Assembly (NCBI RefSeq): GCF_002797875.1
Contig: NZ_PGFC01000002.1
Span: 367,127-431,126, forward strand
Direction: 5' to 3'
Source of the DNA: Pseudoscardovia suis
GTDB taxonomy: Bacteria > Actinomycetota > Actinomycetes > Actinomycetales > Bifidobacteriaceae
Length of the DNA: 64,000 bases
Positions 37,139 through 47,300 of this stretch are shown here, one piece after another (the first letter of the stretch is position 1; each line of letters opens with the position of its first letter). The notes under the pieces were generated by a model that had not been told where the DNA came from, made no database searches, and worked only from the letters and a program-made list of their open reading frames with translations. Made by a program: the position numbers and the translations under genes.

Positions 37139-40100
37139 GTGACGGATTCGTTTGCGACGAATGAGATGGAAACGAAGGAAGGCACGGCGCACCCGCGCAT
37201 CCGCATCGGCTTCGATGTGGGCTCCACCACGGTCAAGGCCGTGGTGCTCGACATGGACGCTCCCAAGCCCCAGGCTCCTGCCGAGCCCCTCACCGCGGAT
37301 GACGCCCGTGTGCTGTTCAGCGACTACCGCCGCCATCATGCGAATGTGCGCGCCACCGCGGAAGGCTTGCTCACCGACATCAAGAAAGTGCTCGAAGACC
37401 GTGGCTTCGCCAACGTGCCGGTGCGCCTCACCATCACCGGTTCCGGCGGCCTTGGCCTGGCGGATGGCTTGGGCGTTCCCTTCGTGCAGGAGGTCATCGC
37501 CGAGACGGACGCCATTAACGACGCGTACCCTCAGGCGGACGTCATCATCGAGCTGGGCGGCGAGGATGCGAAGATCACGTATCTCAAGCCCACCCCCGAG
37601 CAGCGCATGAACGGTTCGTGCGCAGGCGGCACCGGCGCGTTCATCGACCAGATGGCCACGCTGCTGGGCACGGACGCCCAAGGTCTCAACGACATGGCGA
37701 AGCAGCACACGACCCTGTATCCGATCGCCTCCCGTTGCGGTGTGTTCGCCAAGTCCGACCTCCAGCCGCTCATCAACGATGGCGCGGCCAAGCCGGACCT
37801 CGCCGCATCCATCTTCCAAGCCGTCTCCACCCAGACCATCGCCGGATTGGCGTGCGGCAGGCCGGTCAAAGGCACCGTCGTGTTTCTCGGCGGCCCGCTG
37901 TTTTTCATGAGCGAGCTGCGCGAAGCCTTCCACCGCACGCTGGAAGACAAGGTGGACACGTACATCACCCCGGAGAACGCACACCTGTATGTCGCGTATG
38001 GAGCGGCGATCGTAAGCGACGACGAGCTCGAGCTTGACGCGCATGACGAAGCGCTCCCCGATGAATCACGCGGCGTGGAGCATGACGGGACGGGCGAACC
38101 CGCTGCCAGCGATGCCAGCGCCACCTCCGCCTCCGCGCAAGAGGGGAGCGGCGACGCCCCCGACCGCATGATTGCATCCACCATCGAACAGCTGCTGGCG
38201 CGGCTTGACACGCTCAAGTCCCAGCCCTCGGCGAACAAGACGATGCGCCCGCTGTTCAAGGATGACGCCGAACGCCGTGAATTCAACGACCGCCATCACC
38301 GCGAGCTCATCGCTCAGCGCACGATGGAGGATGCCCATGGACCGCTGTTCCTGGGCATTGACGCAGGTTCGACAACCATCAAGGCCACGCTCGTCAACGA
38401 CGATCGTGACATCGTGTGGTCCAGCTATGGCACGAACCAAGGCAGCCCTTTGCTCGCCGCCGCACAGATCGTCAAGAAGATCGAAGCCCAGCTGCCCGAC
38501 GACGCCTACATCGCGCGTTCCTGCGCCACCGGTTACGGCGAGGGGCTCATCACCGCAGGCCTGCACGTGGACGAAGGCGTGGTTGAGACGATGGCGCATT
38601 ACCGTGGCGCCGAGCTCGTCAGCCCCGGCGTCACCTCCGTCATCGACATCGGCGGACAGGACATGAAATACCTCGCCATCAACGACGGCGTCATCGAATC
38701 CATCTCCGTCAACGAAGCGTGCTCCTCCGGCTGCGGCTCGTTCCTGCAGACCTTCGCCACGAGCATGGACCTGACCATCGAGGACTTCACCAAGGCGGCG
38801 CTCGCCTCCACGCACCCGGTGGATCTGGGTTCGCGTTGCACCGTGTTCATGAACTCCTCTGTCAAACAAGCGCAGAAGGAAGGCGCGTCCATCGAAGACA
38901 TCGCCGCCGGTCTGTGCTACTCCGTGGTGCGCAACGCGTTGTACAAGGTCATCAAGCTGCGCGACGCCGGCGATCTGGGCAGCACCATCGTGGTGCAGGG
39001 CGGCACATTCCTCAACGATGCCGTGCTGCGCGCATTCGAACTGCTCACGGACCGCAAGGTCACCCGCCCCAACATCGCAGGCCTCATGGGCGCCTACGGT
39101 GCGGCGCTGACCGCCCGCATGCATTACGAAGACGGCAACACGAGCGCGCTGCTGCACGGCGATGCGCTCGATCACCTGAGCATGACGACGTCCCGCGACC
39201 AGTGCAAGCTGTGCCAGAACCATTGCAAGCTCACGATCACGACCTTCCAGGACGGCTCGCGTTACGTGACCGGCAACCGTTGCGAACGCGGCGGCGACCG
39301 CACGAAGAAGAAGTCGCCGCTGCCCAACCTGTACGACTACAAGTACCGTCGCGCGTTCGCATACCGCCGCCTGACCGAGAAAGCCGCCACGCGCGGTGAG
39401 ATCGGCATTCCGCGCGTGCTCAACATGTACGAGAACTATCCGTTCTGGTTCACGCTGCTCACGACGCTGGGATTCCGCGTGGGGCTGTCTGGCAGGTCGA
39501 ACCACGAGCTGTTCGAAGAGGGCATCGATTCCATCGCCTCCGAAAACATCTGCTATCCGGCGAAACTCGCCCACGGCCATATCCAGGATCTGCTCGACAA
39601 GGGTTACACGACGATCTTCTATCCGTGCGTGCACTTCGAGGACCTTGACGTGCAGGGCATGGACAACCGCTTCAACTGCCCGATCGTTGCCAACTACCCG
39701 GGCGTGATCGGCGCGAACATGGCGCAGCTGCATCAGCCGGGCATCCGCTACATGCACCCGTACTTCAATCTCGCCAACCACAAGCTCATAGTCGACCGCA
39801 TCGTCGAGGAATTCGCATGGGCGAACGTGACCCGCGAGGAAGCGCAGCAGGCCGTTGACGCCGCCTACAAAGAAGACAAGATCTTCAAGCATGACGTGCA
39901 GCAGGAAGGCTTGCGCGCCCTGGCATACATGAAGGAGCACAACCTGCGCGGCATCGTGCTGGCCGGACGCCCCTACCATGTCGATCCTGAAATCAACCAC
40001 GGCATTCCCGAAGCCATCACGTCGCTGGGCATGGTCGTGCTTTCGGAGGACGCCGTCTCGTGGCTGGAGCCCGGGCGCAAGCTCAACCTCACGCCGTTCA

Positions 40101-42232
40101 TCGGCAAGGACGAGGTGCGCCCCGGATCCAAGGATGCCGACGGCTTCCGCAAGGTGGACGACGAATTCAACCCCTATGTGAGCGGGGCGATGTCGCCGGT
40201 GAGGCGCGTCGTGGATGCCACGGGCAAGAGCCATGCCAGCAGCCAAGAGGTGTATTTCGACGGCAGGGGAGACGTGGAGGAACCCCTGCGTGTGCGCAAT
40301 CAGTGGGCGTATCATGCGCGCCTGTATGCCGCGGCGCGCTTCGTTTCCGAATACCCGGGTCTTGAACTCGTGCAGCTCAATTCCTTCGGATGCGGTCTCG
40401 ACGCCATCACCACCGATCAGGTGCAGGAGGTGCTCGCCGAGAAGGACGACGTGTACACCGTGCTCAAGATCGATGAAGTGAGCAATCTGGGCGCTGCGAA
40501 GATCCGTCTGCGCTCGCTCAAGGCCGCCATCGAGGAACGCGAGGCCGAGTCTCGGCGCGAGGCCGCAGCAGCAGGGTCTGCGCAGGCATCCGCACAGTCT
40601 CCTGCACAAGGTGCGACGCAGGCATCCGCTCAGGCTTCACAGGATGCTGCACAGACATCCGCAAGGAACGCCTCGGTGTTCCGTCGCACCGGCACGGTGC
40701 GCATCGGCGACAGAATCGTGTCGCGCGCGCAGGCGGACCAGGCCGCTCGCGAAGCCGCGCAGGCCGCGCCGAACGCAGTGTCCCGCGCCGCCATCGAGGC
40801 GAACATGGGCATCGAATCGGATTCCTCGAATTCGCGCATGTCGTCGCGACTGTCGAAATACGCACACAAGGTCGCCTTCACCAAGCAGATGAAGAAGGAT
40901 TACACGATCGTGGGTCCGCAGATGAGCCCGTTCCACTTCGAACTGCTCGAAGCTGTCTTCCGCTCCGGCGGTTACAAGACGGACATTCTGCGCCACGCAT
41001 CGCACGCCGACATCGAATGCGGCCTGAAATACGTCAACAACGACGCGTGCTACCCGTCAATCATCGTCATAGGCCAGCTGGTCAACGCAATCGTGCAAGG
41101 CAAATATGACCCTGACCACACGGCGCTTGTCATTACCCAGACCGGTGGCATGTGCCGCGCCACGAACTACTTTGGACTCATCCGCAAGGCGCTCGTGGAT
41201 GCCGGCTACCCGCAGGTGCCGGTCATCGCACTGTCGACGCAGGGCATCGAATCCAACCCCGGATTCCAAATCACGCTGCCGCTCGTGCACCGCGCCGCCA
41301 AGGCCCTGATCCTGGGCGACGTGCTGCTCAAATGCGTCAACCGCGTGCGCCCCTACGAACAGACCCGCGGTTCGGCAAACGAGCTGCATCGCAAGTGGAA
41401 CATCGTGATCCGCGAAACCATCGAGCACCATGGTCACACCGAGCATGGCAAGGAATGGTTCGGCCATGGCACCTACCACTACGACCGCCTCGTGCATGAC
41501 ATTGTGCGCAGCTTCGACACGCTTCCCTTGCGTGACATTCCGCGCAAGCCGCGCGTGGGCGTCGTCGGCGAGATCCTCGTCAAATATCATCCGGATGCCA
41601 ACAACCACGTGGTGGATGTCATTGAATCCCAAGGATGCGAGGCAGTCGTGCCCGGCATGATGGAATTCATGACGCAGAACTTCTACACCACCGATTGGAA
41701 CAAACACACCTTGGGCACCGGTGGCAACCGCTTCGGCAAAGGCGTGCTGCGTTGGTGCGTGGAGAAATACGAGAAGCCGATGAACGACGCTTTCGCCGCA
41801 TCGGAACGCTTCGAGCCCGACATGCCGCTGCCTGAGCTCATCAAACGCGCCCAGCAGGTCACGTCGCTCGGCGTGCAGGCGGGCGAGGGATGGCTGCTCA
41901 CCGGTGAGATCATCGAACTCATCGAATCCGGCGCGCCCAACATCGTGTGCGCGCAGCCGTTCGCATGCCTGCCCAACCATGTGACGGGACGCGGCATGTT
42001 CCACGAGATTCGGCGCCAGCACCCCAATGCCAACATTGTTTCGATCGATTACGACCCGGGTTCGTCCGAAGCGAACCAGCTCAACCGCATCAAGCTCATG
42101 ATCGCGGCGGCCAAGAAGATGCATGCCGCCGGGCTCGATACCCGTGAGGCCTCTGCGCGCGCTGCCGAAGCGGTGGAGGACGGCAAGAGCGCTGGCGAAG
42201 CTCTGCGCGAGGCCGTGCGCCCCGTCGCCTAG
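37139..42232 (+). CDS. Giant activator-type protein of the 2-hydroxyacyl-CoA dehydratase family (two BadF/BcrA-like ATPase domains + DUF2229 + HgdB-like region)
   Basis: A 1,697-residue cytoplasmic protein. Domain 1 (about residues 18-300) is an ASKHA ATPase: IGFDVGSTTVKAVVLD, GSCAGGTGAFIDQMA and SRCGVFAKSD, the last two carrying the cysteines that in HgdC-type activators hold a [4Fe-4S] cluster. Domain 2 (about 400-680) repeats the pattern: LGIDAGSTTIKATLV, NEACSSGCGSFLQTFA and GSRCTVFMNSS. Then comes CKLCQNHCKLTI and a long DUF2229-type region, an Ala/Gln-rich linker near 40560-40680, and a C-terminal region (MSPFHFELLEAVFRSGGYKTDI, NNDACYPSIIVIGQL, QTGGMCRATNY) resembling dehydratase subunits. 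The GTG at 37139 has an ideal aggaggagg site. No dehydratase genes adjoin it, so its target is unknown. Confidence 0.88.
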   Translation: MTDSFATNEMETKEGTAHPRIRIGFDVGSTTVKAVVLDMDAPKPQAPAEPLTADDARVLFSDYRRHHANVRATAEGLLTDIKKVLEDRGFANVPVRLTITGSGGLGLADGLGVPFVQEVIAETDAINDAYPQADVIIELGGEDAKITYLKPTPEQRMNGSCAGGTGAFIDQMATLLGTDAQGLNDMAKQHTTLYPIASRCGVFAKSDLQPLINDGAAKPDLAASIFQAVSTQTIAGLACGRPVKGTVVFLGGPLFFMSELREAFHRTLEDKVDTYITPENAHLYVAYGAAIVSDDELELDAHDEALPDESRGVEHDGTGEPAASDASATSASAQEGSGDAPDRMIASTIEQLLARLDTLKSQPSANKTMRPLFKDDAERREFNDRHHRELIAQRTMEDAHGPLFLGIDAGSTTIKATLVNDDRDIVWSSYGTNQGSPLLAAAQIVKKIEAQLPDDAYIARSCATGYGEGLITAGLHVDEGVVETMAHYRGAELVSPGVTSVIDIGGQDMKYLAINDGVIESISVNEACSSGCGSFLQTFATSMDLTIEDFTKAALASTHPVDLGSRCTVFMNSSVKQAQKEGASIEDIAAGLCYSVVRNALYKVIKLRDAGDLGSTIVVQGGTFLNDAVLRAFELLTDRKVTRPNIAGLMGAYGAALTARMHYEDGNTSALLHGDALDHLSMTTSRDQCKLCQNHCKLTITTFQDGSRYVTGNRCERGGDRTKKKSPLPNLYDYKYRRAFAYRRLTEKAATRGEIGIPRVLNMYENYPFWFTLLTTLGFRVGLSGRSNHELFEEGIDSIASENICYPAKLAHGHIQDLLDKGYTTIFYPCVHFEDLDVQGMDNRFNCPIVANYPGVIGANMAQLHQPGIRYMHPYFNLANHKLIVDRIVEEFAWANVTREEAQQAVDAAYKEDKIFKHDVQQEGLRALAYMKEHNLRGIVLAGRPYHVDPEINHGIPEAITSLGMVVLSEDAVSWLEPGRKLNLTPFIGKDEVRPGSKDADGFRKVDDEFNPYVSGAMSPVRRVVDATGKSHASSQEVYFDGRGDVEEPLRVRNQWAYHARLYAAARFVSEYPGLELVQLNSFGCGLDAITTDQVQEVLAEKDDVYTVLKIDEVSNLGAAKIRLRSLKAAIEEREAESRREAAAAGSAQASAQSPAQGATQASAQASQDAAQTSARNASVFRRTGTVRIGDRIVSRAQADQAAREAAQAAPNAVSRAAIEANMGIESDSSNSRMSSRLSKYAHKVAFTKQMKKDYTIVGPQMSPFHFELLEAVFRSGGYKTDILRHASHADIECGLKYVNNDACYPSIIVIGQLVNAIVQGKYDPDHTALVITQTGGMCRATNYFGLIRKALVDAGYPQVPVIALSTQGIESNPGFQITLPLVHRAAKALILGDVLLKCVNRVRPYEQTRGSANELHRKWNIVIRETIEHHGHTEHGKEWFGHGTYHYDRLVHDIVRSFDTLPLRDIPRKPRVGVVGEILVKYHPDANNHVVDVIESQGCEAVVPGMMEFMTQNFYTTDWNKHTLGTGGNRFGKGVLRWCVEKYEKPMNDAFAASERFEPDMPLPELIKRAQQVTSLGVQAGEGWLLTGEIIELIESGAPNIVCAQPFACLPNHVTGRGMFHEIRRQHPNANIVSIDYDPGSSEANQLNRIKLMIAAAKKMHAAGLDTREASARAAEAVEDGKSAGEALREAVRPVA

Positions 42233-42325
42233 GCGCGATGCGCGTGGTCTGGGCGCGATGCGCGTATAGGCAAAACGCGCATAGGTCAAACGCCGATAAA
42301 CACCCTATAAACTCCCGATAAACAC

Positions 42326-42358
42326 AGCGGGCTGGTGAATGCACACCAGCCCGCTTTG
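42326..42358. terminator. Bidirectional terminator between the activase gene and pepC
   Basis: agcgggctggtg (42326-42337) pairs exactly with caccagcccgct (42344-42355), followed by ttgg. It sits in the convergent spacer and can serve both genes. Confidence 0.75.
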
Positions 42359-42382
42359 GTTAATGCCTGTGGTCGCCGCGGC

Positions 42383-43933
42383 TCACTTGCACGGGCGGGT
42401 GAGAGGCTGCCAAGGGGCGATGTGCACCGGCTCGGTCTCAAGCGCCGCACGGGTGGCGTCGTCAAGGTATTCCTTGCGCACCACGAGCTCCGTCACATAG
42501 CGGTCGAACCACTGCGCCGACGCGACAAAATAGCCGTCCTTGCCGCTATCCTTGCCCCAGCTGTTTTCGATCTTCCAGCGATTCGGCACACCATGGGCAT
42601 CCAGGTTCACGCCGGTGAGGGTCATCGCATGGTTCGATTCAGCGTCACGGTACTCGATCGCCTGCGCCTTGTCATAATGCATCGTGACGCCGAACAGCTC
42701 ATCCACGCGCACCGTCGCCGGATCGAACACGCCGGCGCTACGCAGCGCATATTGCATGCAGTCGCAGGCGAACCACAGCGGATGCCCGGCCTGCAGCTGA
42801 CGCACGGCGGCGTCGCGCAGCGTGTCCATCGGCACGTTCACGAACGTCATCTGGTCGCTGCCCGCCACGTTGGTGGTCCAGTCAATCGCATAGCGCTTCC
42901 AATACGGCGTGCGTTCCATCGGTGCATTGCACAGCGTCACGAAGTCGTCGAGCTCCACCGGCACGTACTTGTGCATGAATTCCAGCGGCGTGATGGATTC
43001 CTCGTGAATCTGCCGGCGCGAATTCGTGCCGTTGTAGTTGTCGGTGCCGTCCTTGGGGCTTGCGGCCTTGCAATCCTTATCGTCGCGTTCCTTGCCATCG
43101 CGTTCCTTGTCGTCGCTGTCCTTCGAATCATGATTCTTCGAATCGTCGTCGGCGTCATCCTTGGTGCGCGCCAGGAACTCGAAGCTGCGGGGAGGCTCGC
43201 CCAGGCTGATGGCCGTCACGCGATACACGGTCTTCATGCAATCATCCTTGTAGGCGCGCAGCTCGTCCAGGCTTGCGCCGGCGGCATGGCGTGCGCGCAT
43301 CGTCGCCGCGAAGTCGCGCAGCATCGTGTTGAGGTATTGCACGAAGGCATCGGAATCCCTCGTATTGGCGTTCTCCGGGTAGGCGCTCGCCGGAACAAGG
43401 CCGTATTTGCCGGCGAGGTTGGTGAACATCTGCCACCAGCCGCCATCATCGACGGGACCCTCGTTGATGGCTTGGAACGTGCGGCTGTCGGTTGGCTCGT
43501 CGAGCGTGGCCAGCACATTGGCCAGATAGACGTTCGCCTTCTCGATTTTGTCCCAGAAAAACAGATAGGCTTCCGAGAACTCGAAGTCGTCGAGGTTCCA
43601 TCGGTGCATGAGTTCGTAGCGCAGCGTGTTGAGCGAGGCGAACATCCAGCAGCGGCCGGAGCGGCGCTGGTTCGTGATGCTTCCCTGCGACAGTTCGATG
43701 GAGAAGTCACGGGGGAGGGCGCGTGCCCCGGCATAGCTGGTGGCGGCGGCGAGCACACCTGCGCTGGTGGCGGCGTTCGCTGCCACGCGGTTGGCTCGGT
43801 CGGCGCGAAAATCCTGGGAGAATGCCGCGATGGCCGATGCCGTGATGGCCATGTCGTTGGTGTGGCTGGTGCCGGTGTGATTGGTGTCACTGGGGTTGGC
43901 GAAGGTGCCGCTTGTCGTTGATTTCTGTGTCAT
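42383..43933 (-). CDS. pepC: Aminopeptidase C (C1B papain-like, bleomycin hydrolase family)
   Basis: A 516-residue cytoplasmic cysteine aminopeptidase. The catalytic triad is visible: Cys95 in NQRRSGRCWMFASLN, the histidine in SNHAMTLTGVN, and the asparagine in WKIENSWGKDSG. FWDKIEKANVYL and GGWWQMFTNLAGKYGLVP are family signatures. The protein has a hydrophilic Asp/Lys/Glu/Arg-rich insert of about 30 residues encoded near 43070-43165 (for example DDKERDGKERDDKDCK), presumably a surface loop. The ATG at 43933 follows gaaagaggaatca; the open frame reaches 44080 without a good site. There is no signal peptide. It is divergent from the ileS leader. Confidence 0.94.
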   Translation of the reverse strand: MTQKSTTSGTFANPSDTNHTGTSHTNDMAITASAIAAFSQDFRADRANRVAANAATSAGVLAAATSYAGARALPRDFSIELSQGSITNQRRSGRCWMFASLNTLRYELMHRWNLDDFEFSEAYLFFWDKIEKANVYLANVLATLDEPTDSRTFQAINEGPVDDGGWWQMFTNLAGKYGLVPASAYPENANTRDSDAFVQYLNTMLRDFAATMRARHAAGASLDELRAYKDDCMKTVYRVTAISLGEPPRSFEFLARTKDDADDDSKNHDSKDSDDKERDGKERDDKDCKAASPKDGTDNYNGTNSRRQIHEESITPLEFMHKYVPVELDDFVTLCNAPMERTPYWKRYAIDWTTNVAGSDQMTFVNVPMDTLRDAAVRQLQAGHPLWFACDCMQYALRSAGVFDPATVRVDELFGVTMHYDKAQAIEYRDAESNHAMTLTGVNLDAHGVPNRWKIENSWGKDSGKDGYFVASAQWFDRYVTELVVRKEYLDDATRAALETEPVHIAPWQPLTRPCK

Positions 43934-44068
43934 TGATTCCTCTTTCGTAGGTGTATGCGGTGGGTACATGCGATGAGTGCATGTGGTGCTGTTTCCTATC
44001 CTACGTATCCTCAGTGTTTGCCCTTGGATGGAACCGCGGGCGCCGTTATGGGGTGGGCGGTGGTAGTA

Positions 44069-44336
44069 TGGCGGCAGCAAGACAGCGATCCGCCATCAAC
44101 GGGGAGTCTCCGGAAGAACGGGCAGCGCATCACGCGCGACGGAAGCCGCGCCGCGCACGCCTCATTAGAACCGGCGGGAGGGGCCCGCACAGCCCTGTTC
44201 AAGAGGCTATGACGTGAATGCCACCGAAAGGCGGGCGCAGGGCATGGCAAGCGAGGTGGTACCGCGGTGCCGTCAGGCATCGTCCTCGTAGCGCCTCAGG
44301 CGGCATCGCCTGGGGTAAACCGGCTATGAGGAGAAA
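44069..44336 (+). promoter_or_regulatory. T-box leader of ileS (translational type)
   Basis: The diagnostic T-box sequence ggtggtaccgcgg lies at 44255-44267. It is followed by tcctcgtag (44283-44291), which can pair over nine positions (one G-U) with ctatgagga (44324-44332), covering the ileS Shine-Dalgarno. The structure therefore hides the ribosome binding site unless uncharged tRNA-Ile is bound. A short stem tggcgg/ccgcca (44069-44095) near the 5' end could be an ultrashort stem I, with ATC at 44088-44090 as a possible isoleucine specifier; that part is tentative. Class II translational T-boxes are typical of actinobacterial ileS. Confidence 0.88.
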
Positions 44337-44337
44337 T

Positions 44338-47300
44338 ATGAGCGACACTTCGCGCGTGTATCCCAAGGCGGTCGTGGACGGTTCCGAAGAGACCGTCACG
44401 CCCAATCCCAACTTCCCCGACATGGAAGAGAAGGTCCTTAATTACTGGGACAAGGACGACACCTTCCAAAAGTCCATCGACGAGCGCCCCTCCGGCGATC
44501 ACTCGGGCAATGAATTCGTCTTCTTCGACGGCCCGCCTTTCGCCAACGGCCTGCCGCACTACGGCCACCTGCTCACCGGTTACGCCAAGGACGTGATCCC
44601 GCGTTACCAGACGATGAAGGGCCACCGCGTCAACCGCGTGTTTGGCTGGGACACCCATGGTCTGCCCGCTGAGCTCGAAGCGCAGAAGGAACTGGGCATC
44701 GAGTCCGTTGATCAGATCGAGCAGATGGGCATCGCCAAGTTCAACGACGCATGCCGTGCATCCGTGCTCAAGTACACGAACGAATGGCGTGCCTACGTGC
44801 ACCGCCAGGCGCGCTGGGTGGATTTCGACCACGGTTACAAGACGCTCAACATCCCGTACATGGAGTCCGTGATGTGGGCGTTCAAGACGCTGTACAACAA
44901 GGGCCTCGCATACCAAGGCTACCGTGTGCTGCCGTATTGCCCCAAGGACCGCACGCCGCTGTCGGCGCACGAGCTGCGCATGGACGCCGACGTTTATCAA
45001 GACCGTCAGGACATGTCGCTCGCCGTCGCAGTGAAGCTGTGCAACGAGGACGCTTACGTCGTGTTCTGGACGACCACGCCGTGGACCGTCCCGTCCAACC
45101 TCGCAATGGTTGTCGGCGCGGACATCGACTATGTGGAGGTGCAGCCGACCGAAGGCGCGTTCGCCGGCAAGAAGCTGTATCTGGCCAAGGATCTGCTTGG
45201 CTCGTTCGCCAAGGAATTGGGCGAAGGCTACGAGACCGTTCGCGAGCTCAAGGGCGCGCAGATGGCCGGCTGGCGTTACTGGCCGGTGTTCCCGTATTTC
45301 GCGGATGAGAACGGCAACCCGAAGGACGGCACTCCAGGCCCCGAGGCGTTCCAAATCTTCACCGCCGACTATGTCGACACCGTCGAGGGCACGGGCATTG
45401 TCCATCAGGCTCCCTACGGCGAGGACGATATGAACACCCTGCAGTCCAAGGGCATCAAGAGCACCGACGTGCTCGACGAAGGCTGCGTGTTCACCTCCCT
45501 CGTGCCTGATTACGAAGGGCTGTATGTTTTCGACGCCAACAAGCCGATCCTGCGCGACCTGCGCAACAGCACCGGCCCGCTCGCCGCGGTCCCTGAGGAG
45601 CGCCGCGCGCTGCTGTTCCAAGAGAAGAGCTATGTGCACTCCTACCCGCACTGCTGGCGCTGCGGCACCCCGCTCATCTACAAGCCAGTGAGCTCGTGGT
45701 TCGTCTCCGTCACCAAGATCAAGCCGCGCCTGCTCGAGCTCAATCAGCAGATCAACTGGATCCCCGAGAACGTCAAGGACGGTCAGTTCGGCAAGTGGCT
45801 CGCCAACGCACGCGACTGGTCGATCTCCCGCAACCGCTTCTGGGGCAGCCCGATCCCGGTGTGGGTGAGCGACGACCCGAAGTATCCGCGCGTGGACGTG
45901 TACGGATCGCTGGAGGAGCTCAAGGCTGACTTCGGCGACTACCCGCGTGACGACAAGGGCGAGATCAACATGCACCGCCCGTGGATCGACAACCTCGTGC
46001 GCGTCAATCCGGACGACCCGACCGGCAAGAGCCACATGCACCGCATCAGCGATGTGCTCGACTGCTGGTTCGAATCCGGCTCCATGCCCTTCGCACAGTG
46101 CCATTATCCCTTCGAAAACAAGGAATGGTTCGAGACTCACTTCCCGTGCGACTACATCGTGGAATACATCGGCCAGACCCGCGGCTGGTTCTACCTGCTG
46201 CACGTGATGGCAACCGCGCTGTTCGACAAGCCCGCCTTCAAGAACGTCATCTGCCATGGCATCGTGCTGGGCTCCGACGGGCAGAAGATGAGCAAGCACT
46301 TGCGCAACTACCCGGATGTCAACGGTGTGTTCAACAAATTCGGTTCCGACGCCATGCGCTGGTTCCTCATGAGCTCGCCGATCCTGCGTGGCGGCAACCT
46401 CATCGTCACGTCCGAAGGAATCCGCGACACCGTGCGCCAGGTCATGCTGCCGCTGTGGAGTTCGTACTACTTCTTCACGCTGTATGCGAACGCCGCCGGA
46501 TACGACGCGCGCCACGTCAAGCCCGAAGAGGTCGCCGGCCTGCCGCGCATGGACCGCTATCTGCTCGCCCGCACGCGCAAGCTTGTGCTCGGCGTCGAGA
46601 AGGACCTTGACGAATTCGCCATCTCCGATGCCTGCGGTGAGGTCAGCGACTTCATCGACACGCTGACGAATTGGTACATTCGCAACAACCGCGACCGTTT
46701 CGCCGCCAAGGACGAGAACGCGCTCAACACGCTGTACACCGCGCTGGAAGTGCTCGGCCGCGTCATTGCGCCGCTCGCCCCGATGGAAGCCGAATCCATG
46801 TGGAGGGGCTTGACAGGCGGGGAGTCCGTGCATCTGGCGGATTGGCCGTTCCTCACCGAGGACGGCGGCGACCCGGATGCCGCTGCGACCGAACTGGGCG
46901 AGACGCTCGTCGCCGACGATGCGCTCGTGGCAGCGATGGAGAAGGTGCGCGAGATCGTCTCCGCCACGCTCAGCCTGCGCAAGGCCGAGAAGATCCGCGT
47001 GCGCCAGCCCCTGCGTCTGCTCACCGTGGTCGCCGAGGACATCGACGCCGTGGAGCCGTATGAAGAGACGCTCAAGGCCGAACTCAACGTGAAGAACGTG
47101 GAGTTCACCACGCTGGAGGACGCCGACGAGCATGGCCTGCGCGTTGTGCACGAGCTGCGCGTCAACGCACGCGCCGCTGGTCCGCGCCTGGGCAAGCAGG
47201 TGCAGTTCGCCATCAAGGCGTCCAAGTCCGGCGCATGGCATCAGGAGGCGGATGGTGCTGTCGTGTGCGAAGGCCCCAACGGTGACATCCCGCTGCAGGA

